Source: JBKPDV01 sp046728075 (GTDB taxonomy: Bacteria > Acidobacteriota > Thermoanaerobaculia > UBA5066 > Gp7-AA6). From it: a stretch of DNA of 14,827 nt. Below, piece after piece: positions 1 to 5,776 of this stretch (the first letter of the stretch is position 1; each line of letters starts with the position of its first letter). The notes below the pieces were generated by a model. It was not told the DNA's origin, did not search any database, and was given only the letters and a program-made list of their open reading frames with translations. The DNA is taken from positions 1 to 14,827 of the forward strand of contig JBKPDV010000171.1 of NCBI GenBank assembly GCA_046728075.1, given 5' to 3'. Both the position numbers and the translations under genes were made by a program.

Positions 1-25
1 GTTGGAATGTTCGGAAAAGTGGTCG

Positions 26-51
26 AAAAAAAAGGGGGCACGACGGCCCCC
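26..51 (-). terminator. Rho-independent terminator of the lysine-rich peptide gene
   Basis: On the minus strand GGGGGC (51-46), loop CGTCGT, GCCCCC (39-34) is followed directly by eight T (33-26). A perfect six-pair GC stem plus a U tract is the standard intrinsic terminator. It sits 33 bases past the TAA at 84 and is oriented for the small peptide gene. Confidence 0.85.
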
Positions 52-83
52 AATAATCCTGCGGAAATCCGTAAGTGCTTGAC

Positions 84-146
84 TTACTTCTTTTTCTTTC
101 CGCCCTTCTTCGAGGATTTCTTAGCGGCCTTCTTCTTCGTAGCCAT
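84..146 (-). CDS. 20-residue lysine-rich basic peptide
   Basis: Reading the minus strand from ATG at 146 gives MATKKKAAKKSSKKGGKKKK and a TAA stop; twelve of twenty residues are lysine and there is no acidic or aromatic residue. The gene is far below usual ORF cut-offs but has every sign of being real: a near-perfect Shine-Dalgarno stretch six bases or so upstream (151-162), an ATG start, and an intrinsic terminator 33 bases after the stop. The composition resembles the Lys/Ala tails of histone H1-like bacterial proteins, so binding to DNA, RNA or ribosomes is a reasonable guess, but no function can be read from the sequence. A small inverted repeat (71-87, GTAAGT/ACTTAC) encloses the stop codon. 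It could also be a leader peptide, although nothing regulated lies downstream before the terminator. Confidence 0.72.
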   Translation of the reverse strand: MATKKKAAKKSSKKGGKKKK

Positions 147-150
147 CGAT

Positions 151-162
151 TCACCTCCCTCC
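151..162 (-). promoter_or_regulatory. Strong ribosome binding site of the lysine-rich peptide
   Basis: On the minus strand GGAGGGAGGTGA lies four bases before the ATG at 146. The AGGTGA core is an excellent anti-SD match with suitable spacing and fixes this start. It stands out because most other genes in the window lack a recognisable Shine-Dalgarno sequence. Confidence 0.8.
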
Positions 163-404
163 CGACAGCTGATTGACAGTCTGCGGGCGAGGTGCTAATT
201 TTGCCGCCCCCAACGAGGGGCGTGTCGCCTTCAGTCTGTCGCTGCCGAATGATTGAACGGTCATACGTCTCTTGAACTCGCCGGATGGGCTGCAACCCAT
301 CCGGCGATTCATTTTAGAAGCTTCTTCCTGCTTTCACAACAACTTCTCTCAAGCGTTGGAGTGGATTCTCCCGTGGTGCGAAGCGGATGTCAAGCGGTCG
401 GGGG
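163..404. other. Gene-free gap with two perfect hairpins
   Basis: No coding region is supported here. Two inverted repeats are visible: CGCCCC/GGGGCG at 205-222 (six-base loop) and a 12-pair perfect stem, TCGCCGGATGGG against its complement, at 278-289/296-307 (six-base loop CTGCAA). The second is followed on the plus strand by TTCATTTTA, a weak U-rich tract, so it could be a terminator of an unrecognised plus-strand RNA; on the minus strand both would lie in the region upstream of the lysine-rich peptide gene, perhaps as a structured leader. I recognise no known RNA family. Confidence 0.5.
278..317 (+). terminator. Possible terminator-like hairpin
   Basis: Perfect 12-bp stem (278-289 with 296-307), loop CTGCAA, then TTCATTTTA. 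The stem is very strong but the U tract is interrupted, and no gene is visible upstream on the plus strand, so terminator function is only one possibility; a structured small RNA or leader element is another. Confidence 0.35.
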
Positions 405-492
405 TCGTAAGACGTAAGACGTGAGAGAAGGCTCGAGAAGGATCGCCTCGAGTTCCCCCGGACGTCTTACGTCTCACGTCTCACGTCTCACG
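405..492. repeat. Palindromic heptad array R1 (unit CGTCTCA)
   Basis: The right arm has four 7-base units in a row from 463: CGTCTTA, then CGTCTCA three times, ending at 490-492. The left arm (405-428) is the inverted complement, TCGTAAGACGTAAGACGTGAGA. The arms are separated by about 34 bases. The right arm ends four bases before the -10-like box of mqnD and therefore occupies its -35 region. Confidence 0.85.
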
Positions 493-495
493 AAC

Positions 496-501
496 TAGAA
501 T
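496..501 (+). promoter_or_regulatory. -10 box of mqnD, leaderless type
   Basis: TAGAAT (one mismatch to TATAAT) ends six bases before the ATG at 508, so transcription would begin at or within a base or two of the start codon. There is no Shine-Dalgarno sequence. The -35 position falls in the heptad repeat just upstream. Confidence 0.5.
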
Positions 502-507
502 CCGCGC

Positions 508-1356
508 ATGAACGACTCCTCGGCGATCACCCTGGCCCACAGCCCCGACTCCGACGACGCGTTCATGTTCTACGCGCTGGCGGAAGGAAAGGTGGACACC
601 GAGGGCCTCGTGTTCCGGCACGAGCTGTCGGACATCGAGAGCCTGAACCGCCGGGCGTTGTCCGGAGAGCTGGCGGTGACTGCGGTCTCCTTTCATGCCT
701 ACGCCTACCTGGCAGAGCGCTACCTTCTGTTGCCGCACGGCGCGTCGTTTGGAGACGGATATGGGCCGGTCGTGGTGGCGCGGCGTTCTCTCGAGCGAAA
801 AGAGATCGCCAGCGGATCTGTCGAAGTGGCGTCTCCGGGCCAACGAACGACCGCGCACTTGTCGCTCCGGCTCTGGGCTCCGGGAGTCCGGACACGCCTG
901 GCACACTTCGACGAGATCCTACCGGCTGTCCTGGCCGGGCAGGTCGACGCCGGTCTTCTCATCCATGAAGGGCAGTTGACCTTCGCCGACGAGGGACTCA
1001 CCGAGATCGTCGACTTGGGCCGCTGGTGGAGAGAGGAAACCGGTCTTCCGCTGCCGCTCGGAGGCAACGTCGTCCGGCGCGACCTCGGTCCGGAGCGCAT
1101 CCGGCGAATCTCTCGCGTCCTCTCCCGGTCGATCGAGTTCGGTCTGGCCCACCGGGAGGACGCGCTTTCTCACGCGATGCGGTACGCGAGGGGTATCGAC
1201 CGATCGAAGGCGGATCGCTTCGTGGGCATGTACGTCAACGATTGGACCCGGGGATATGGCCCGGAGGGCCGGCGGGCCGTGCAGACGCTGCTCGATCGCG
1301 GTTTCGCGGCAGGCCTGATCCCGGCGGTCAAGGCCGAGTACGTCGAGGAGGGTTGA
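508..1356 (+). CDS. mqnD: 1,4-dihydroxy-6-naphthoate synthase MqnD
   Basis: A 282-residue protein of the MqnA/MqnD family, matching MqnD, the enzyme that converts cyclic de-hypoxanthinylfutalosine to 1,4-dihydroxy-6-naphthoate in the futalosine route to menaquinone. Visible signatures are the N-terminal HSPDSDDAFMFYAL (residues 11-24), the PGQRTTA ligand loop (110-116), LIHEGQLTF (151-159) containing the likely catalytic His153, and LPLGGNVVRRDLG (182-194). Length is normal for the family. The ATG at 508 is chosen because the conserved HSPD motif starts ten residues later and a TAGAAT box lies six bases upstream, suggesting a leaderless mRNA. The other mqn genes are not in this window. The DUF4149 gene follows 118 bases downstream on the same strand beyond a repeat array; a functional link is not evident. 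Confidence 0.93.
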   Translation: MNDSSAITLAHSPDSDDAFMFYALAEGKVDTEGLVFRHELSDIESLNRRALSGELAVTAVSFHAYAYLAERYLLLPHGASFGDGYGPVVVARRSLERKEIASGSVEVASPGQRTTAHLSLRLWAPGVRTRLAHFDEILPAVLAGQVDAGLLIHEGQLTFADEGLTEIVDLGRWWREETGLPLPLGGNVVRRDLGPERIRRISRVLSRSIEFGLAHREDALSHAMRYARGIDRSKADRFVGMYVNDWTRGYGPEGRRAVQTLLDRGFAAGLIPAVKAEYVEEG

Positions 1357-1374
1357 TCGTGCAGTCCAGAAGCC

Positions 1375-1453
1375 GAGGGGGAGAGTGGGGGAGGGGGAGA
1401 GTGGGAGAATTCGGGATCGCCCCCTCGCCCCCTCTCCCCCTCACCCCCTCTCG
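1375..1453. repeat. Palindromic array R2 (8-base G/C-rich unit)
   Basis: Left arm (1375-1407) is G-rich with a repeated GGGGGAGAGT-type unit; right arm (1418-1453) is C-rich with clear 8-base steps CGCCCCCT, CTCCCCCT, CACCCCCT. The arms are approximate inverted complements around a ten-base spacer. It starts 18 bases after the mqnD stop codon and could act as a terminator or 3' stabiliser. Confidence 0.75.
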
Positions 1454-1474
1454 CAACTGAGAGGCGAAGAGAAG

Positions 1475-2050
1475 GTGAAAGCCAGCCCCGCCCTCGAAGC
1501 CCCGGTCCTCTTCTGGCACCTCACGGCGATCGCGCTCGCTCTGGTGCCCCCTCTCTTTTTCGGCTTCGCGGTGGCGCCGGCTGCCTTCCGGATCCTCCCG
1601 ACCCGAGACATGGCAGCAAGCCTGACGAGCCCCATTCTCACCAAAGCCTGCTGGCTCGCGGAAGGAAGTTTCGTTCTTCTCCTGGGCACATCGCTGCTGC
1701 TGGCTCGATGGTGGAACGCCCCGCGCCTTTCCCGCTCGCTGGCAACCCGCGCCGCCATCCTCGGCCTGATCGCCTCGCTCGTCGTCGAGAAGCTCTTGAT
1801 CCCGCCGATCGACAAGATTCGAGAGGAGGCTCCCGGCTTGATCGACAATCTTCCGGCAGCCGATCCGTCCCGAATCCTTCTGGCCCGATACCACCGCCTT
1901 TCGTTGGCCTTCTTCGCGATCGCGATGGCGGCCGCGATCGTCATCCTCGCCTCCACGGTGCGGTGGATCGCGCGCCGGGGTCCGATCGCTCGAACGCCCG
2001 CCGCCGCCCCGCCTCCGGTGCCGAAACTGTTGGACCTGAGCGACCTTTGA
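1475..2050 (+). CDS. DUF4149-like integral membrane protein
   Basis: A 191-residue polytopic membrane protein. Four hydrophobic segments are visible, around residues 10-35 (starting VLFWHLTAIALALVPPLFFG), 60-80, 90-108 and 137-158, with a hydrophilic loop between the last two and a Pro/Ala-rich C-terminal tail. The order of segments and the N-terminal VAPAAFRIL stretch resemble DUF4149 (TMEM205-like) proteins, whose biochemical role is unknown. The GTG at 1475 is preferred over an upstream ATG at 1385 because the extension would be translated from the G/C-rich repeat R2 and looks like low-complexity sequence; a purine-rich stretch (AGAGGCGAAGAGAAG) precedes the GTG. It ends 74 bases from the stop of the convergent membrane-protein gene on the minus strand. 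Confidence 0.7.
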   Translation: MKASPALEAPVLFWHLTAIALALVPPLFFGFAVAPAAFRILPTRDMAASLTSPILTKACWLAEGSFVLLLGTSLLLARWWNAPRLSRSLATRAAILGLIASLVVEKLLIPPIDKIREEAPGLIDNLPAADPSRILLARYHRLSLAFFAIAMAAAIVILASTVRWIARRGPIARTPAAAPPPVPKLLDLSDL

Positions 2051-2059
2051 GGGTTGGCA

Positions 2060-2143
2060 GGCGTGAGACAAAAGACCTACGTCTTCGCGCCCAGCGCCTG
2101 GCGCCGAACTCCCGGCGCCAGCCCCTACGTCTTCCGTCTCGCC
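2060..2143. repeat. Palindrome R3 between convergent genes
   Basis: An inner perfect hairpin, CTGGCGCCG (2098-2106) with CGGCGCCAG (2113-2121), sits inside imperfect outer arms: GGCGTGAGACAAAAGACCTAC (from 2060) against the complement of CTACGTCTTCCGTCTCGCC (2125-2143). CTACGTCTTC occurs directly in both arms. The unit is related to that of R1. The stop codon TAG of the minus-strand membrane protein (2125-2127) is inside the right arm, and the plus-strand stop is ten bases to the left, so the structure is placed to act as a bidirectional terminator. Confidence 0.7.
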
Positions 2144-2616
2144 AGCGCCAGGACAACGAGAGCGACGCCGGCCAGCACGAGCGCCCAGGGCCACACGACT
2201 CCGATCCAGCGGAAAAGACGGGTGAGATCGAACCGCTCGACGACGGCGGCGAGCAGGGCCGTCCCGACCAGAATCGTCCCCGGCACGATCGGACCGGGAG
2301 CCCGAAGCCGGCCCGCCGCCTTTTCCAGAGCCGCGGCCAGCAGGAAACCGGCTCCCAGGCCGAGAACCAGCGTGGCCCAGCGGGGAAGCAGCGACTCCAT
2401 CGGCCCCTGAAACAGAAATCCTGCCCCGAGCCCGACCAGGATCGCGCCGGGAGCGATCGGCCCTCTCCATCGCCGCAGCGCGGACAGGATCAGAAACCCG
2501 GACCCGATCAGAAGGAGGATCGGCCCGGGGCCGCTGAACCCGACGCGGCGAGACAGAAGAATATAGAGGCCGATGAGGAGGAGCACGACACCGGCCACCA
2601 GACCCCGGTCGCTCAA
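2125..2616 (-). CDS. Small polytopic membrane protein, LiaF/DUF5668-like
   Basis: A 163-residue, almost wholly hydrophobic protein with about six predicted membrane segments near residues 5-24, 31-49, 56-71, 81-100, 112-128 and 137-160. The repeated pattern of glycine-rich helices ending in Arg pairs (GPILLLIGSGFLIL, GAILVGLGAGFLF) recalls the LiaI/LiaF transmembrane domain and DUF5668 families; function is unknown. The start chosen is TTG at 2616: it overlaps the TGA of the dehydrogenase gene (TTGA), is in frame with the hydrophobic region, and has GGAG five bases upstream, so translation is probably coupled. A longer reading frame exists upstream but is antisense-like shadow of the dehydrogenase. 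Its stop lies within palindrome R3. Confidence 0.72.
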   Translation of the reverse strand: MSDRGLVAGVVLLLIGLYILLSRRVGFSGPGPILLLIGSGFLILSALRRWRGPIAPGAILVGLGAGFLFQGPMESLLPRWATLVLGLGAGFLLAAALEKAAGRLRAPGPIVPGTILVGTALLAAVVERFDLTRLFRWIGVVWPWALVLAGVALVVLALARRKT

Positions 2617-3512
2617 CTCTTCTCCTCGGCGGTCTCGTCGGGCGCCGCGATCGGGGTCTCCCCCTCCCAGCGATAGAATCCCCGGCCGGATTTCTTCCCC
2701 GTTCGGCCTGCCGCCACCATGCGCTTCAACTGCTCGGGCGGACGAAAACGAACCGGATCGAGCTCGCGCGCGAGAGTCTCGGCGATCGCGAGGCGCACGT
2801 CCAGTCCCACCAGGTCGCTGGTCTTGAGCGGGCCCATCCGATGCCCGTAGCCGAGCTCCATGGCCCGATCGATGTCGGCCGCGGAAGCGACTCCTTCTTC
2901 CACCATTCGCATCGCTTCGAGCCCCAGGGCGAGCCCGAGGCGGGAAGTGGCAAAGCCCGGCGAGTCGCGGACGCGTACGGCCTGCTTCCCGAGAGCCGCG
3001 ACGAAGGCTGTCGCGCGCGACTCCGTTTCGGAAGAGGTCTCGGGGCCTCGCACGATCTCGACTAAGGGCATGACGGCCACGGGATTGAAGAAGTGAATCC
3101 CGATCACCCGATCGGGCCGGCCTGTCGAGCGGGCGATCGACGCGATCGAAAGGGAAGAGGTGTTGGAAGCGAGGATCGCGGCGGCCGGCGCGCCCCGATC
3201 GATTTCGGCGAAGAGCCGCTGTTTGAGCTCGAGCTGCTCGGGTACGGCTTCGAGCACAAATCTGCAATCGGCGGGGACCTCCAGGCGGTCGACCACCTCC
3301 AACCGGTGGGCGGCCTCTGCGGCTGCCTCGCGCGCGAGCTTTCCCTTTTCCACGGCTCGCCTCCACGAGGACTCGATCGCGGATCGCAGCAGTTGGCGCG
3401 CGGGCTCGTCCGCCTCATAGAGACGGGTGGAGCAGCCCGAAAGAGCGCAAAGCGCGGCGATACCGCGGCCCATCGTTCCGCCGCCGACGACCACGATGCT
3501 GCCAAGATCCAT
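2613..3512 (-). CDS. 3-hydroxyacyl-CoA dehydrogenase (3-hydroxybutyryl-CoA type)
   Basis: A 299-residue single-domain L-3-hydroxyacyl-CoA dehydrogenase, which oxidises 3-hydroxyacyl-CoA to 3-oxoacyl-CoA with NAD(P). The N-terminal Rossmann fold carries VVVGGGTMGRGIA (residues 7-19). The central SNTSSL (116-121) and GIHFFNPV (138-145) hold the expected substrate Ser and catalytic His140, paired with Glu152. The C-terminal helical domain starts about residue 186 and ends with the family signature GKKSGRGFYRW (272-282). In the usual PGFxxNR motif the Asn is Ser here (PGFATSR, Ser190). Length is typical of Hbd/PaaH-like proteins; the substrate chain length cannot be told. A TATAAT box lies nine bases before the ATG with no Shine-Dalgarno. 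The gene overlaps the downstream membrane-protein gene. Confidence 0.9.
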   Translation of the reverse strand: MDLGSIVVVGGGTMGRGIAALCALSGCSTRLYEADEPARQLLRSAIESSWRRAVEKGKLAREAAAEAAHRLEVVDRLEVPADCRFVLEAVPEQLELKQRLFAEIDRGAPAAAILASNTSSLSIASIARSTGRPDRVIGIHFFNPVAVMPLVEIVRGPETSSETESRATAFVAALGKQAVRVRDSPGFATSRLGLALGLEAMRMVEEGVASAADIDRAMELGYGHRMGPLKTSDLVGLDVRLAIAETLARELDPVRFRPPEQLKRMVAAGRTGKKSGRGFYRWEGETPIAAPDETAEEKS

Positions 3513-3521
3513 TTGGATCGG

Positions 3522-3527
3522 ATTATA
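3522..3527 (-). promoter_or_regulatory. -10 box TATAAT of the hydroxyacyl-CoA dehydrogenase gene
   Basis: Minus-strand TATAAT ends nine bases before the ATG at 3512, giving a leaderless or nearly leaderless transcript. The surrounding 14 bases, GACTCCTATAATCC (3533-3520), are identical to those in front of the M20 amidohydrolase gene. No convincing -35 at 17 bases. Confidence 0.65.
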
Positions 3528-3568
3528 GGAGTCAGGTGTCCGAGCAACGGCGCGAGCAATTCCTCGAG

Positions 3569-3645
3569 ACTGGGGGACGGGGGACTGGGAGACGAGGGGA
3601 GCTGGCGCCTTTCGCCCCGTCCCCCGTCACCCCGTCCCCCGTCAG
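3569..3645. repeat. Palindromic array R4 (unit GGGGGAC/TGGGGGAC)
   Basis: Left arm (3569-3599) reads ACTGGGGGACGGGGGACTGG and continues with a variant; right arm (3613-3645) is CGTCCCCCGTCACCCC and repeats, its inverted complement. The period alternates between seven and eight bases. The TGA stop of the amidohydrolase gene (3642-3644) lies inside the right arm. Confidence 0.82.
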
Positions 3646-4484
3646 CGGATCAAAGCGGCCGCGTTGCTCCAGAGAATCCGTTCCCTGGCAACGTCGGACA
3701 GTGGTAGCGCCAGGAACTCCTCCACGTTTTTCTTCATCGAGGTCACCCCCGGGCTCGGCCAGTCGGTGCCCCAGAGGCACTTGCCGGAGAGCTCCTCGAG
3801 GCGAGGAAGGTACTCCAGAAGCTTCTTGGGAGGCATCCCCGAGAGATCCAGAGAAACGTTCTTGTGCCGGCGGGCGAGAAAGACGGCGGTGGGCATGAAG
3901 AGCGGCCGGCCCGCATGCGCGAGGATCAAAGGCAAGCGCGGAAAGTCGACCGCCACGTCGTCGGCGGCCATGGGGTCCGCATAGCGGTTCCGGGCGCCGG
4001 GAAAGATGGATGTTCCCGTGTGGATCATCACGGGGCGGCCCTGCTCCTGCGCGGCGGCGTAGATCTGGCCCAAGGTTTCGTCTCCGTCCCGATAGGCGTT
4101 GGCGGCGAAGACCTGATGAGGCGGATGGATCTTGAGCATCCGGACCCCCGTCTCGAAGAGACGCGCCACATCGGCCCGTGCGTCGCGCGTGCGGCGCGGA
4201 TGGATCGAGCCCACCGCGACGAGCCGGTCTTCAAAGCCTTTGACGAAAGCGCAAACCCAGTCGTTGGCCTCCTCGGTGAAGCCCATGACGTCCGGAGCGA
4301 CATAGTTGATCAGAGCGGCGCGCTCGATCCCCTCGTCGTCCATCAGGGAGAGCAGCTCCCGCGGATCTCGTCTGGCCCGGTCGACTCGCGTCAAATCCAG
4401 ATGACCGGCGGTCATCGTGACCCGCGCCTCCGGCTTTAACTGCTCCCAGGGCTGGATATGGATGTGGCAGTCGAAGATCCGCAA
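3642..4484 (-). CDS. Metal-dependent amidohydrolase (amidohydrolase-2 / COG2159 type)
   Basis: A 280-residue TIM-barrel hydrolase. Metal and catalytic residues of the amidohydrolase superfamily are all visible: FDCHIHI (residues 4-10, HxH at 7 and 9), Lys118 in LKIHPP, His155 in VMIHTG, His190 in LILAHAGRP and Asp241 in WGTDWPSPG. The family includes decarboxylases and hydrolases acting on aromatic acids, lactones and related compounds; the substrate cannot be deduced. The start must be the TTG at 4484, because HxH begins at residue 7 and no ATG or GTG lies nearby upstream in frame. A CAGAAT box (4498-4493) eight bases upstream is a weak leaderless -10. It is divergent from the secreted-protein gene with only 45 bases between. 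Its stop is part of repeat R4. Confidence 0.85.
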   Translation of the reverse strand: MRIFDCHIHIQPWEQLKPEARVTMTAGHLDLTRVDRARRDPRELLSLMDDEGIERAALINYVAPDVMGFTEEANDWVCAFVKGFEDRLVAVGSIHPRRTRDARADVARLFETGVRMLKIHPPHQVFAANAYRDGDETLGQIYAAAQEQGRPVMIHTGTSIFPGARNRYADPMAADDVAVDFPRLPLILAHAGRPLFMPTAVFLARRHKNVSLDLSGMPPKKLLEYLPRLEELSGKCLWGTDWPSPGVTSMKKNVEEFLALPLSDVARERILWSNAAALIR

Positions 4485-4529
4485 GGGTCGCTATTCTGCC
4501 ACGCGATCTTCCGCTACCATCGACTCTCC
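4485..4529. promoter_or_regulatory. Divergent promoter region, 45 bases
   Basis: Both flanking genes read away from this gap. Candidate leaderless -10 boxes are CAGAAT on the minus strand (4498-4493, eight bases from the TTG) and TACCAT on the plus strand (4515-4520, nine bases from the ATG). Each matches TATAAT at four of six positions. No Shine-Dalgarno is visible for either gene. If both are used, the -35 regions must overlap the opposite promoter. Confidence 0.35.
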
Positions 4530-5675
4530 ATGACAGCCAGAATACCCGCGAAGGGAGTCGCCGCCACGCTCGTCTTGTGCGCGTGGACGGCGCTGGCCGC
4601 CCAGCGCGCACCGACTCCCAAACCCACTCCGCTGCCGACGCCGGTGCCGCCGCCGCGCGAGCTGGAGCCTCGAAAGGGAGCCCTGTCGCCGACGCGCCAG
4701 CGGTTCGTCAGCCGCGACCTCACGTTTTCCAGGCTGCTGCGTGTGGAGGAGGTCGATCTCGATCGCGACGGAGAGATGGAGTTCCTGGTCGAGGGGATCG
4801 GAACAGTCAAGAGGATCCCGGAAGATGTCGCCGCGATTGACTTCGTGTCCCGCCTTCGACTTCCCTTCGAGAGTCCGATCCTCGCGGTCTTAAAGCGCGT
4901 CGGCGAGGAGTGGCGGCCGCTCCTGCTGGCCCACGTGCCGTTGAAATGCGGCCAGAGCGACGACCTCGCAACATGCGATCAGCTGATCCAATTCCGCAGT
5001 GTTCGGTTCCGTTACGACGATCGGCCGCAGGTCGTCCTCCAGATCCTCCATTCCGGCGAGACCGGATCCAACGCCAGTTACGCCTACCGCCTGGAGAAAG
5101 GCCGCCTCGAGGCCACGTTTGCCGTGGCGCTCCCCCGTTCCTCAGTCGACGTTGCCATCGACCCCGTCGGGATCACCCGCCGTCTGGCCGTCGATACCTT
5201 CGTCAATCGCGAGCTGCCCGCCCGCTACCGCAGCTTCACCTTGAAGTCTCTTTTCCTGTTCGGAGAGTCGCATTTTCGAGTCTCCGCTGAAAACGTGGAG
5301 GAGCTCTGGGGAGATCGGAGCGACGCCGAGCTCGCTTATTGGGGTCTGGTGCATCAGCCCACGTTCGCCGTGGACCTGGAACGGCTGCGGGAGCGCGGGA
5401 GGAAAGAGGCGCCGGAAGCCTGGACGCTGGATCCGGTGGAGGTCGTCAAGAAGCGTTATCCCGACGCCGCTCGCGTGCGCATGGGCACCAAGAACTCGGG
5501 AGTCTGTGTCGTCTATTTTCAGCGGGGCTCCTGCCATGCGCACGCCGTTCTCTATCAGCCGCTGCGCGAGTGGGAAGGGGAGAAAAGTCCCTGGGAGATC
5601 GCCACCCTTCGGGGCCAGAAGGACAACAGTCCTTTTGAATGTCTGGACGAGCCGCCGCTCGCGTTCTCGCGCTGA
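4530..5675 (+). CDS. Secreted protein of unknown function with a DxDxDG motif
   Basis: A 381-residue protein I cannot assign to a family. The N-terminus has a signal peptide (hydrophobic AATLVLCAWTALA, cleavage likely at ALA-AQ, residue 23). Next comes a Pro/Thr-rich linker (about 27-43, repeated PTP) such as is common in exported proteins, then a globular domain. Residues 76-85, DLDRDGEMEF, form a DxDxDG calcium-binding-like loop as in FG-GAP/VCBS-type repeats, here as a single copy. Four Cys occur in the mature part (CGQSDDLATC near 155-164, two or more toward the C-terminus), possibly forming disulfides. The ATG at 4530 is chosen over one at 4458 because it gives the signal peptide directly and avoids overlap with the divergent gene. 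It converges on the outer-membrane-protein gene across repeat R5. Confidence 0.7.
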   Translation: MTARIPAKGVAATLVLCAWTALAAQRAPTPKPTPLPTPVPPPRELEPRKGALSPTRQRFVSRDLTFSRLLRVEEVDLDRDGEMEFLVEGIGTVKRIPEDVAAIDFVSRLRLPFESPILAVLKRVGEEWRPLLLAHVPLKCGQSDDLATCDQLIQFRSVRFRYDDRPQVVLQILHSGETGSNASYAYRLEKGRLEATFAVALPRSSVDVAIDPVGITRRLAVDTFVNRELPARYRSFTLKSLFLFGESHFRVSAENVEELWGDRSDAELAYWGLVHQPTFAVDLERLRERGRKEAPEAWTLDPVEVVKKRYPDAARVRMGTKNSGVCVVYFQRGSCHAHAVLYQPLREWEGEKSPWEIATLRGQKDNSPFECLDEPPLAFSR

Positions 5676-5688
5676 CGCGCTCGCGCGA

Positions 5689-5772
5689 GTTCAAGGTTCA
5701 AGATTCAAGGTTCAAGATTCAAAAGAAACTGGGAAACTCCTAACTTTGAACTTTGAACTTTGATCTTTGAAC
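5689..5772. repeat. Palindromic heptad array R5 (unit GTTCAAG)
   Basis: Left arm: five clean 7-base units from 5689 (GTTCAAG, GTTCAAG, ATTCAAG, GTTCAAG, ATTCAAA). Right arm: four units of CTTTGAA from 5744 to 5771, the inverted complement. The arms are about 20 bases apart. It lies between two convergent stop codons (5675 and 5777). The unit is much more AT-rich than the surrounding genes and is shared with R10. Confidence 0.9.
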
Positions 5773-5776
5773 CGAA

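Noticed and set aside
7..198. 63-codon plus-strand frame
   Set aside because: Antisense to the lysine-rich peptide, its RBS and terminator; the Phe-rich stretch is just the complement of Lys codons.
405..492. CRISPR array
   Set aside because: Units are only seven bases, contiguous without spacers, and arranged as inverted arms; no cas gene is in the window.
1328..2470. 380-codon minus-strand frame
   Set aside because: It is antisense to the DUF4149 gene and overlaps the membrane-protein gene; composition is typical of a GC-rich shadow frame.
2617..3366. Minus-strand extension of the small membrane protein to 413 residues
   Set aside because: The added 250 residues are an Arg/Gly/Pro-rich shadow of the dehydrogenase in another frame; the hydrophobic protein begins at the TTG at 2616 with its own Shine-Dalgarno.
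5689..5772. Insertion-sequence terminal repeats
   Set aside because: The inverted arms are only about 20 bases apart with no transposase and consist of tandem heptads, unlike IS ends or a MITE with target duplication.
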